From NCBI GenBank assembly GCA_050486285.1, contig JBJHCZ010000011.1:17335-81334 (forward strand): DNA of 64,000 nt. Reading direction: 5' to 3'. Numbering within the stretch: position 1 is the first letter of the stretch; each line of letters starts with the position of its first letter. The DNA comes from JAITWN01 sp050486285. GTDB taxonomy: Bacteria > Pseudomonadota > Gammaproteobacteria > SZUA-140. This document shows, piece by piece, positions 56,939 to 64,000 of the stretch. Made by a program: the position numbers and the translations under genes. The notes under the pieces were generated by a model. The model searched no databases. It saw nothing but the letters and a program-made list of their open reading frames with translations, and was not told where the DNA came from.

Positions 56939-57988
56939 ATGCAAGCCGCCGAACGCCTCGCGGTCGAACTGACCGAACAGGGCTATCTCCCCGACCTGAT
57001 GATCCGCCGGGGCATCCGTCACCTGCTGCGGCAGCGCCTGCGCGAGATTCGCAACGACGATGCCGAATCGGCCGCCAGGACGATCAATGCCTTCATCGCG
57101 ACCATGGACGCGGCGCCGATCGCGTTGCTGCCGGCCAAGGCCAATGAACAGCACTACGAGTTGCCGCCGGCCTTTTTCTCTGGGGTTCTCGGCAGGCAGC
57201 GCAAGTACAGCGGCTGCTACTGGCCGGACGGCGTCGACAGCCTCGATGCGGCCGAATCCGCCGCGCTCGAGGAGACCTGCCGCCGCGCCGGGATCGCCGA
57301 TGGCCAGAACATCCTCGAACTCGGCTGCGGCTGGGGTTCGCTGACGCTGTGGATCGCGCATCGCTACCCGCGCAGCCGGATCACCGCGGTGTCGAATTCG
57401 CATTCACAGCGCGACCACATCCTTGCCGAGGCCTGGGTGCGCGGGCTGCGCAATATCCGCGTGATCACCTGCGACATGAACGACTTCGACCAGGCGCCTG
57501 CCCGCTTCGATCGCGTGATCTCCGTCGAGATGTTCGAGCACATGCGCAACTGGGGCCGCCTGTATCGCAACATCGCCGGCTGGCTCAAGCCCGGCGGCAA
57601 GTTCTTCAAGCACATCTTCGTGCACCGCGCGACGCCGTATTTGTTCGAGGACGGCGGCCCGTCCGACTGGATGAGCCGCCACTTCTTCAGCGGCGGGATG
57701 ATGCCGAGCGACGACCTGCCCCTGCATTTCCAGCAGGATCTCGCGATCGAGGCGCGCTGGCGCTGGGACGGCACCCATTACGAGAAGACCGCAAACGCCT
57801 GGCTGGAAAAAATGGATGCCGCGCACGACGCCCTGTGGCCGGTCATGGTCGCGACCTACGGCAACGGCGCCCGCCAGTGGTGGATGCGCTGGCGCATCTT
57901 CTTCATGGCCTGCGCCGAGCTGTTCGGCTATGACGACGGCCGACAGTGGTGGGTCAGCCACTATCTCTTCGTCAAGCGCGGGGGTTGA
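56939..57988 (+). CDS. cyclopropane-synthase-like SAM methyltransferase
   Basis: A 349-residue member of the Cfa/mycolic-acid-synthase-like family, shorter than Cfa itself. It has the SAM-binding ILELGCGWGSLTLWIAHRYP (residues ~120-140), post-motif VISVEMFEHMRNW, and the C-terminal WWVSHYLFVKR. It lacks Cfa's N-terminal dimerisation domain. Relatives in LitR- and ChrR-controlled clusters methylate unsaturated membrane lipids. It starts 21 bp after the regulator gene and ends 4 bp before the DUF2878 gene. The exact substrate is inferred from context only. Confidence 0.85.
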   Translation: MQAAERLAVELTEQGYLPDLMIRRGIRHLLRQRLREIRNDDAESAARTINAFIATMDAAPIALLPAKANEQHYELPPAFFSGVLGRQRKYSGCYWPDGVDSLDAAESAALEETCRRAGIADGQNILELGCGWGSLTLWIAHRYPRSRITAVSNSHSQRDHILAEAWVRGLRNIRVITCDMNDFDQAPARFDRVISVEMFEHMRNWGRLYRNIAGWLKPGGKFFKHIFVHRATPYLFEDGGPSDWMSRHFFSGGMMPSDDLPLHFQQDLAIEARWRWDGTHYEKTANAWLEKMDAAHDALWPVMVATYGNGARQWWMRWRIFFMACAELFGYDDGRQWWVSHYLFVKRGG

Positions 57989-57992
57989 AGCG

Positions 57993-58541
57993 ATGCCATC
58001 GGTGCGGATACTCGGTAACTTCGTGCTGTTCCAGTACGGCTGGTTCGCCTGTGTACTGAGCGCGGCGGCACTGGCGCCGTGGTTCGGCGCCGTCTCGGCG
58101 ATCGCGGTCGCGGCAATCCATCTGTGGCTGGCGCCGCGCCCGCAGGCGGAGCTGGCGCTGATCCTTGCCGCGGTCGCGATCGGCACGCTGTGGGACAGCC
58201 TGCTGGTCGCCCTCGGCTGGCTGCGCTATCCCTCGGGCGAGATCACCCCCTGGCTGGCGCCGTACTGGATCATCGCGCTGTGGGCGCTGTTCGCGACGAC
58301 GCTGAACGTGTCCTTGCGCTGGCTGCGCGGTCGCACAGCGCTTGCCGCCGCCTTCGGCGCCTTCGGCGGACCGCTCGCCTTCTATGCCGGACACCGTCTC
58401 GGCGCGGTCGAGATCCCGGACATGGCAACGACGCTCGGCGTACTCGCGCTCGGCTGGGCGGTGCTGACGCCGGCGCTGTTAGCGATCGCGCGCCGGCTCG
58501 ACGGCTTCACGCCCGCCCCGGAACCCGTGAGGGTCATGTGA
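57993..58541 (+). CDS. DUF2878 family membrane protein
   Basis: A 182-residue inner-membrane protein with five to six hydrophobic helices (VLFQYGWFACVLSAAALAPW; WIIALWALFATTLNVSLRW). The start ATG 57993 is 4 bp after the methyltransferase stop. DUF2878 genes commonly neighbour DUF1295, Cfa-like and LitR-type genes in gammaproteobacteria, as here. The conserved short motif YPSGEITPWLAPYWI is seen. Function unknown. Its stop overlaps the next start (TGATG). Confidence 0.8.
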   Translation: MPSVRILGNFVLFQYGWFACVLSAAALAPWFGAVSAIAVAAIHLWLAPRPQAELALILAAVAIGTLWDSLLVALGWLRYPSGEITPWLAPYWIIALWALFATTLNVSLRWLRGRTALAAAFGAFGGPLAFYAGHRLGAVEIPDMATTLGVLALGWAVLTPALLAIARRLDGFTPAPEPVRVM

Positions 58542-59335
58542 TGCTGATGACCTCGCTGCACGCACTCGCGATCATGCTGGCGATGGGCTTTGCCACCTGG
58601 CTGATCAGCCTGTACCGGCGTGATGCCAGCGTCGTCGATGTGTTGTGGCCGCTGCTGATGCTCGCTGCGGCGCTGGTGCACGCCGCCGCCAGTCCGTCGC
58701 TCGGCGCCGCGCTGATCGTCGCGCTGGTCGGCCTGTGGGCCGTCCGCCTCGCGCTGCATATCCTGGTCCGCAATCACGGCCGCGGGGAAGACCGTCGCTA
58801 CGCCGCAATACGCCGGAAGTATTCACCGAATTTCGGCATCAAGAGCCTGTTCATCATCTTCGGGTTTCAGACCGTGCTGGCATGGATCATTTCGTCGCCC
58901 TTAGGTCTGGCCATCGGCCAGCCCCATGTCATGCATTGGTCGACCGGCCTGGCAGTCGTGTTGTTCACGGCCGGTTTTTTATTCGAGAGTATAGCCGATG
59001 CCCAGCTCGCCCGCTTTCGCGCCGATCCGGCCAACGCGGACAAGGTCATGGACCGCGGTCTGTGGCGCTACAGTCGCCATCCCAACTACTTCGGCGAGTG
59101 CCTGGTCTGGTGGGCCTTCTGGCTGGCGGCCCTGCCGGCCGGCGGCTGGTGGACTGTGTTCGCGCCGCTGTTGATGACCTGGCTGTTGCTGCGCTTCTCG
59201 GGCGTCTCGCTGCTCGAAAGCGACATCACCGGACGCCGCCCGGGCTATCGCGAGTATATCGGGCGCACCAACGCCTTCATCCCGGGGCCGCCGCGCATGC
59301 GCTCGCCCCGAACCGCCACGGGATCCGGCGCATGA
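58541..59335 (+). CDS. DUF1295 family (steroid 5-alpha-reductase-like) membrane protein
   Basis: A 264-residue inner-membrane protein with about six helices. DUF1295 belongs to the isoprenylcysteine-methyltransferase / steroid-5-alpha-reductase-like superfamily. The family's C-terminal cofactor region is visible: GLWRYSRHPNYFGECLVWW and GYREYIGRTNAFIPGPP. It is predicted to be an NAD(P)H-dependent reductase or a methyltransferase acting on lipids; which one is not decided by sequence reading. Coupled to its neighbours by overlapping stop/start codons on both sides. Confidence 0.85.
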   Translation: MLMTSLHALAIMLAMGFATWLISLYRRDASVVDVLWPLLMLAAALVHAAASPSLGAALIVALVGLWAVRLALHILVRNHGRGEDRRYAAIRRKYSPNFGIKSLFIIFGFQTVLAWIISSPLGLAIGQPHVMHWSTGLAVVLFTAGFLFESIADAQLARFRADPANADKVMDRGLWRYSRHPNYFGECLVWWAFWLAALPAGGWWTVFAPLLMTWLLLRFSGVSLLESDITGRRPGYREYIGRTNAFIPGPPRMRSPRTATGSGA

Positions 59336-59973
59336 GCGCCCTCGCTCGCCTGTGCTGCGCCGCGGTGATCGCATTCCCGGCGAGCGTTGCCGTAGCCGCC
59401 ACCACAGGGGAATGGGACTTCACCGTTTATCTCGACGAGCGGCCGATCGGCACGCACCGCTTCACGGTCAGCCAGGACGGCGAACGCAGTATCGTCGACA
59501 TCAGCGCCGACTTCCGCGTACGAATGCTGTTCCTGACCCTGTACGCCTATCGCCACGACAACCGCGAGGAGTGGAAGGGCGGTTGCCTGCAACGGATCAG
59601 CGCCCGCACCGACGACAACGGCGCCCGCTACCGGATCGACGGCGAGCGCAGCGTGCACGAATTCGTGCTGAAGACGCCGCTGGGAGAGTCGTCACTGCCC
59701 TCCTGCGTGCAAAGCTTCTGGTACTGGGATCCGCGGATACTCGAGGCCAGGCAGCTGTTGAACGCGCAGAATGGCGAATACCTGGATGTCCGGGTCGAGT
59801 CGCTGGGGCCTGATCGCGTCATTGTGCGCGGCACGCCGGTCGAGGCCGAGCGCTATCGCCTGATCGCCGGCGATGATATCGGGATCGACCTCTGGTACTC
59901 CCCGCGCCGCGAGTGGCTGGCGCTGGAATCGACGACTGAGAACGGCGCGCGCCTGCGCTACCGCATCGAATGA
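59332..59973 (+). CDS. DUF6134 family exported protein
   Basis: A 213-residue protein with a signal peptide (LCCAAVIAFPASVAVAAT) and a beta-rich mature region (WDFTVYLDERPIGTHRFTVS; REEWKGGCLQRISARTDDNG). This matches DUF6134, periplasmic proteins of unknown function often encoded near Cfa-like and lipocalin genes. The fold may be related to lipid-binding barrels. The start overlaps the DUF1295 stop by 4 bases and its end overlaps the lipocalin start. Confidence 0.72.
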   Translation: MSALARLCCAAVIAFPASVAVAATTGEWDFTVYLDERPIGTHRFTVSQDGERSIVDISADFRVRMLFLTLYAYRHDNREEWKGGCLQRISARTDDNGARYRIDGERSVHEFVLKTPLGESSLPSCVQSFWYWDPRILEARQLLNAQNGEYLDVRVESLGPDRVIVRGTPVEAERYRLIAGDDIGIDLWYSPRREWLALESTTENGARLRYRIE

Positions 59974-60530
59974 GGGCTGCCATGACCGCGCACAAACTGT
60001 GCTTCGCCATCCCGCTGATGCTGTCATTGACCGGCTGCGCCGCGATACCGCCGATGCAGACGGTCGATCATGTCGACCTCGAGCGCTTCATGGGCGACTG
60101 GTACGTGATCGCGAACATCCCGACCTTCCTCGAGAGGGGCGCCCATAACGCCGTCGAATCCTACCGGTTGAACGATGACGGCACGATCGCGACGACCTTC
60201 ACCTTCCTGGCCGGGGGCTTCGACGGCAAGCTGCGCACCTTCCGTCCGACCGGTTTCGTGCAGGACACGCAGACCAATGCGCTGTGGGGCATGCAATTCG
60301 TCTGGCCCATCAAGGCCGATTTCCGCGTGATCTGGCTCGACGACGATTATCGCCACACGATCATCGGACGCGCGAAGCGTGACTACGTCTGGATCATGGC
60401 GCGCGAACCGTCGATCTCCGACGAACTCTATGAGGAAATGATCGTGTTTCTCCACGGCATCGGCTACGACACCGGGCTGATACGGCAGGTACCCCAGCAA
60501 TGGGATGACCCGGCGGAGAACGCGCCATGA
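59970..60530 (+). CDS. blc: outer-membrane lipocalin lipoprotein (Blc-like)
   Basis: A 186-residue lipoprotein. The start at 59970 overlaps the previous stop (ATGA); an alternative ATG at 59982 gives a shorter leader. The lipobox is LTGC. The mature lipocalin has the signature GDWYVIANIPTFLERGAHNA, central strands FDGKLRTFRPTGFV, and the closing YVWIMAREPSISDELYEEM. Bacterial Blc binds fatty acids or lysophospholipids at the outer membrane. In this operon it could store or carry altered or damaged lipids. Confidence 0.9.
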   Translation: MRAAMTAHKLCFAIPLMLSLTGCAAIPPMQTVDHVDLERFMGDWYVIANIPTFLERGAHNAVESYRLNDDGTIATTFTFLAGGFDGKLRTFRPTGFVQDTQTNALWGMQFVWPIKADFRVIWLDDDYRHTIIGRAKRDYVWIMAREPSISDELYEEMIVFLHGIGYDTGLIRQVPQQWDDPAENAP

Positions 60531-61807
60531 GGATGAAGATCGCGATCATCGGCGGCGGCATCTCCGGCAATGTCGCGGCGGCGGAACTGCACCGGGAACA
60601 CGAGGTTACGCTGTTCGAGTCGGCGGACTACGTCGGCGGCCACAGCCATACCCATGACATCGAATGGGAAGGCCGCTCCTATGCGATCGACACCGGCTTC
60701 ATCGTCTTCAACCACCGGACCTATCCCGAATTCACGCGCCTGTTGCGCACGCTCGACGTCGCGATCCGGCCCTCGCCGATGAGTTTCAGCGTCAAGTGCG
60801 AGCGAAGCGGCCTCGAATACTGCGGCGCCGGGCTCAACGCCCTGTTCGCCCAGCGCAGGAATCTCGTCCGCCCGGCCTTCTGGGGCATGCTGCGCGACAT
60901 CCTGCGCTTCAATCGCGAGGCAGTTGCACTGCTTGACGACGAACACGCCGACGTCGGCCTCGGCGATTTCCTCGCGTCCGGCGGCTACGGCCGCGCATTC
61001 ATCGAACACTACCTGATCCCGATGGGCGCCGCGATCTGGTCGGCCGATCCCGGCGACATGCAGCGCTTCCCCGCCCGCTTCGTGATCCGCTTCTTCAATA
61101 ACCACGGCCTGCTGAGCATCTTCGACCAGCCGCAGTGGCAGGTGATCGACGGCGGCTCCCGCGAATACGTCCGCCGGCTGATCGCGCCGTTCGCCGACCG
61201 GATCCGGACCCGAACGCCGGTCGAGGGTATCGCGCGCCGCGGCGGCAAGGTCATTGTGCGCGCCCGCGGTCACGCGCCGGAGACCTTCGACCATGTATTC
61301 ATCGCCGCGCACAGCGATCAGGCCCTGCGCATGCTCGAGGATCCGACGCGCGAGGAACGCGCGGTTCTCGGCGCGATCCCCTACCAGCGCAACGAGGCAG
61401 TGCTGCATACCGATGCCGGCGTGCTGCCGCAACGACGCGCCGCGTGGGCGGCATGGAACTACCACATCCTGCCCGGGTCGACGGGCCGGGTCGCGGTCAG
61501 CTACAACATGAATATCCTGCAGGGACTCGACGCGCCGGTGCAATTCTGCGTCACGCTCAACAACGGCGCCGCGGTCGATCCGTCGCGCGTACTGCGCACG
61601 ATGATCTACGAACACCCGGTGTTCACGCCGTCAGCGGTCGCCGCGCAGCGCCGCAAGCACGAGATCGACGGCGCGCGCAACACCTGGTACTGCGGCGCCT
61701 ACTGGCGCAACGGCTTTCACGAGGACGGCGTCGTCAGCGCGCTCGACGTCATCAACCGCTTCAGGGAACAGACCGATGCACAGCTGCCTGTACGAAGGAC
61801 GGCTTAG
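60527..61807 (+). CDS. FAD-dependent amine-oxidase-like oxidoreductase
   Basis: A 426-residue flavoprotein of the NAD(P)/FAD amine-oxidase fold. It has the ADP-binding IAIIGGGISGNVAAAELH at residues 5-22, the GGHSHTHD and DTGFIVFN segments after it, and a C-terminal WYCGAYWRNGFHEDGVVSAL flavin-contact motif. Proteins of this group in Rhodobacter sphaeroides take part in furan fatty-acid formation from methylated fatty acids, and they are usually encoded next to DUF1365 and Cfa-like genes, as here. The start overlaps the lipocalin stop. Its 3' end overlaps the DUF1365 gene by 32 bp. Confidence 0.88.
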   Translation: MRMKIAIIGGGISGNVAAAELHREHEVTLFESADYVGGHSHTHDIEWEGRSYAIDTGFIVFNHRTYPEFTRLLRTLDVAIRPSPMSFSVKCERSGLEYCGAGLNALFAQRRNLVRPAFWGMLRDILRFNREAVALLDDEHADVGLGDFLASGGYGRAFIEHYLIPMGAAIWSADPGDMQRFPARFVIRFFNNHGLLSIFDQPQWQVIDGGSREYVRRLIAPFADRIRTRTPVEGIARRGGKVIVRARGHAPETFDHVFIAAHSDQALRMLEDPTREERAVLGAIPYQRNEAVLHTDAGVLPQRRAAWAAWNYHILPGSTGRVAVSYNMNILQGLDAPVQFCVTLNNGAAVDPSRVLRTMIYEHPVFTPSAVAAQRRKHEIDGARNTWYCGAYWRNGFHEDGVVSALDVINRFREQTDAQLPVRRTA

Positions 61808-62570
61808 GCACCGCCGCTTCTCCCCGCGCCCGCACGCATTCGAGTATCGCGTGTGTCATGCCTTCCTCGATCTCGACGAGCTCGACCGGGTGTTTGCCGG
61901 CCGCTGGCTGTGGTCGGCACGACGCCCTGCGCCGGTACGCTTCTGCCGCGACGATTATCTTGGCGACCCCGCAGTCCCGCTCAAGGACGCCGTGATCGCG
62001 CGGGTACGCGAGGCGACCGGCCGGGCGCCGGGCGGACCGGTGCGCCTGCTGACCCACCTGCGTCATTTCGGCCATGTCTTCAATCCGGTCAGCTTCTACT
62101 TCTGTTATGACAGCGATGATACCGATGTCGTCGCGATCGTCGCCGAGGTCACCAACACGCCATGGGGCCAGCGCCATGCCTACGTGCTCGAGCGCCCGGC
62201 CGGCGCCGCGCCGGCAACGCCCCGACTGCGCTTCATGCTCGCCAAGGAGTTCCATATCTCGCCGTTCATGCCGATGGACCTCCGCTATGACTGGCGCTTC
62301 CTGTTGCCCGGGGACCGTCTGTCCGTACACATGGAAAGCCATGATGACCGCGGCAAGCTGTTCGACGCGACGCTGTCGCTGGAGCGCAGGCCGATAGATG
62401 CCGCGCATTGCGTGCTCGCCCTCGCCCGCTATCCGCTGATGCCGCTCCGGGTGATCACCGCGATTTACTGGCAGGCCCTGCGGCTGTGGCTGAAGCGGAC
62501 ACCGTTCCATCCTCACCCGGAATCAACAGACGCACAACACGGAGACGTCGGCTCGACGAAGCACCCATGA
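61776..62570 (+). CDS. DUF1365 family protein
   Basis: A 264-residue cytosolic protein matching DUF1365 (COG3496): SCLYEGRLRHRRFSPRPHAF at the N-terminus, LLTHLRHFGHVFNPVSFYFC in the middle, and KEFHISPFMPMDLRYDWRF. DUF1365 genes sit beside the flavin amine-oxidase and Cfa-like genes in photo-oxidative stress clusters of several proteobacteria. No catalytic role is firmly known to me. The 32-bp overlap with the upstream gene indicates coupled translation. It overlaps the cfa start by 4 bases. Confidence 0.88.
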   Translation: MHSCLYEGRLRHRRFSPRPHAFEYRVCHAFLDLDELDRVFAGRWLWSARRPAPVRFCRDDYLGDPAVPLKDAVIARVREATGRAPGGPVRLLTHLRHFGHVFNPVSFYFCYDSDDTDVVAIVAEVTNTPWGQRHAYVLERPAGAAPATPRLRFMLAKEFHISPFMPMDLRYDWRFLLPGDRLSVHMESHDDRGKLFDATLSLERRPIDAAHCVLALARYPLMPLRVITAIYWQALRLWLKRTPFHPHPESTDAQHGDVGSTKHP

Positions 62571-63871
62571 AAACGACCTCGGACAATTCTTCCGCGCAGG
62601 CGATCGAGGGTAATCCCCCGCGCAGCGGCCTGCTCGACGCCCTCGCCCGCAGGATCATCCTCTCGCGTCTGAGCCAGCTGCAGTCAGGCCGTATCGCGCT
62701 CGAGGAAAACGGGGCAAGCCAGGCATTCGGGCGCATCGACGAGCGCTGCCCCTTCAGCGCGACGATCCATGTCCATGATCCGCGCTTCTACAGCGACATT
62801 GCTTTCGGCGGCTCGATCGGCGCCGGCGAGGCCTTCATGGCCGGCCACTGGAGCACCGACGACCTGACCGCTCTGGTGCGCATCGCGCTGCGCAACCGTG
62901 ATTTCCTCTCCGGCATCGACGGTGGTCTCGCGGCGCTGAACCTGCCGGTGCGCAGCCTGCTGCACTGGCTGAATCGCAACACGCGCAAGGGATCGCGCCG
63001 CAATATCTCGGCGCATTACGACCTCGGCAATGAACTGTTCTCGCTGATGCTCGATGAGACGATGATGTATTCAAGCGCGGTCTATGCCGACGAATCGATG
63101 GACCTGCACCGCGCTCAACTCCACCGGCTCGACCAGATCTGTCGCAAGCTCGAGCTCGGCCCCGCCGACCACCTGCTGGAGATCGGCGCCGGCTGGGGTG
63201 GCCTTGCGATCCATGCGGCGCGCGAGTACGGCTGCCGCGTCACGACGACGACGATCTCGCGCGAGCAGCACGCGCTCGCCGTCGAACGTGTCGCCGCCGC
63301 CGGCCTGGCCGACCGGGTCAGCGTGCTGATGCAGGACTATCGTGAGCTCGACGGCCGTTATGACAAGCTGGTATCGATCGAGATGATCGAGGCCATCGGC
63401 TTCAACTACTACGACGCCTATTTCGAACGATGCGGGCGGCTGCTGAAGCCGGAGGGCATGATGCTGCTGCAGGCGATCACCATCGCGGATCAGAACTACG
63501 AGGCGACCCGATGCTCGCCGGGCTTCATCCAGAAGCACATCTTTCCCGGCGGCAACCTGCCGTCGGTCACCGTGATGCTCGACGCCGCGACGCGCAAATC
63601 CGATCTTCGGCTCTATCACCTCGAGGACATCGGACCGCATTACGCGCGCACGCTGCGCGACTGGCGCGCAAACGTCGCGCGTAACGTCGAACGCATTCGG
63701 GCGCTCGGCTATTCGGAGACATTCCTGCGGATGTGGGACTTCTACCTGTGCTATTGCGAGGGGAGCTTCCTCGAGCGGGCCATCGGCAATGTGCAGATGT
63801 TGCTGGTCAAGCCCGATAACCGGCGCGATCCTCTGGCAACCGCGCTGTATGGTCCGGCGGGGCAGGACTAG
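62567..63871 (+). CDS. cfa: cyclopropane-fatty-acyl-phospholipid synthase family methyltransferase
   Basis: A 434-residue full-length Cfa-type enzyme that uses SAM to methylenate or methylate unsaturated acyl chains of membrane phospholipids. The start is MKTTSDNSSAQAIEG at 62567, overlapping the DUF1365 stop. It has the N-terminal lipid-binding domain (GGSIGAGEAFMAGHWSTDDL), the substrate region NISAHYDLGNELFSLMLDE, SAM motif LLEIGAGWGGLAIHAAREYG, and the catalytic-site segment YFERCGRLLKPEG with the QKHIFPGGNLPS loop. It is the second Cfa-like enzyme of the operon and its last gene. A large palindrome follows. Confidence 0.93.
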   Translation: MKTTSDNSSAQAIEGNPPRSGLLDALARRIILSRLSQLQSGRIALEENGASQAFGRIDERCPFSATIHVHDPRFYSDIAFGGSIGAGEAFMAGHWSTDDLTALVRIALRNRDFLSGIDGGLAALNLPVRSLLHWLNRNTRKGSRRNISAHYDLGNELFSLMLDETMMYSSAVYADESMDLHRAQLHRLDQICRKLELGPADHLLEIGAGWGGLAIHAAREYGCRVTTTTISREQHALAVERVAAAGLADRVSVLMQDYRELDGRYDKLVSIEMIEAIGFNYYDAYFERCGRLLKPEGMMLLQAITIADQNYEATRCSPGFIQKHIFPGGNLPSVTVMLDAATRKSDLRLYHLEDIGPHYARTLRDWRANVARNVERIRALGYSETFLRMWDFYLCYCEGSFLERAIGNVQMLLVKPDNRRDPLATALYGPAGQD

Positions 63872-63877
63872 CAGGCT

Positions 63878-64000
63878 GTCGAGAAAGCCCGGCGGGTTTG
63901 CTCCGCGAATGGCTCGCCTCGCTGCCGCTGCGCGGCACCCTTCGGGCTCCGGCGAGGCTGCGCTTGACTTCGCTGCGCAAACCCGCCGGGCTTTCTCGAC
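63878..64000. repeat. large palindromic element E at the window end
   Basis: 63878-63901 pairs perfectly with 63977-64000 (24 bp) around a 75-bp core with smaller dyads (CTCGCC at 63913 with GGCGAG at 63951). It starts 6 bp after the cfa stop, so it could act as the operon terminator. The right arm reaches the last base of the window, so the element may continue. No second copy is seen here. Confidence 0.8.

Overview
The window looks like chromosomal DNA of a GC-rich, aerobic gammaproteobacterium. The evidence is the sucA-sucB-lpdA-sucC-sucD order, prkA-DUF444-spoVR, tamA-tamB, uup, typA, rhlE, YgiQ, Slp lipoproteins and LemA/M48 pairs. No rRNA, tRNA, CRISPR array, phage gene or transposase gene was recognised. 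Placement below class level is not supported by what I can see.

Layout. 1-1.0 kb: 3' end of a MinD/FlhG-type ATPase gene with an unusual C-terminal extension. 1.06-10.0 kb (minus): TCA-cycle operon for 2-oxoglutarate dehydrogenase and succinyl-CoA synthetase, preceded by a TPR protein gene. 10.0-15.3 kb: a sigma-54 type promoter, then the PrkA kinase / DUF444 / SpoVR stress operon. 15.4-23.3 kb: tamA-tamB, a HAD phosphatase and a flavodoxin-like oxidoreductase fused to a UbiA prenyltransferase. 23.3-28.3 kb: a REC-PAS-GAF-GGDEF-EAL protein, a small DUF1289 protein and Uup. 28.4-32.5 kb (minus): SprT, an MscS-like channel, polyphosphate:AMP phosphotransferase and a small SET protein. 32.9-38.3 kb: MFS carrier, TypA, RhlE, ArfB. 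38.3-43.6 kb: NMT1/THI5-like protein, two Slp-type lipoproteins, CopC-CopD-MsrAB, a cyclic-nucleotide-binding-fold protein. 43.7-51.6 kb (minus): DUF484-GGDEF, Nudix, HIT, YgiQ, patatin, M48 protease, LemA. 52.0-53.4 kb (minus): a 2Fe-2S flavin reductase next to a truncated haemoglobin. 53.5-55.8 kb (minus): outer-membrane barrel and family-2 glycosyltransferase. 56.0-63.9 kb (plus): a tightly packed operon headed by a LitR/CarH-type B12-binding MerR photoregulator.

The most coherent functional unit is the last one. The LitR/CarH-like regulator keeps the motifs expected of an adenosylcobalamin light sensor. Its divergent promoter region carries six TGTACA sites, phased at 11 bp within clusters. 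The operon encodes two cyclopropane-synthase-type methyltransferases, a flavin amine-oxidase-like enzyme, DUF1365, DUF1295, DUF2878, DUF6134 and a lipocalin lipoprotein. This points to light-induced modification (methyl-branched, cyclopropane or furan) and repair of membrane fatty acids. The divergent glycosyltransferase/barrel pair shares the same operators, so an exopolysaccharide may also be light-regulated.

The most unusual non-coding signal is a set of large fold-back elements at 32.6, 37.7, 51.7 and 51.9 kb. Their cores are conserved, but their long stems differ in sequence from copy to copy while staying perfectly or nearly perfectly self-complementary. A further large palindrome closes the window at 63.9-64.0 kb. 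A separate short family, with arms GGGGTCAGAGTCGTTTGATC, occurs three times, each time just after a stop codon.
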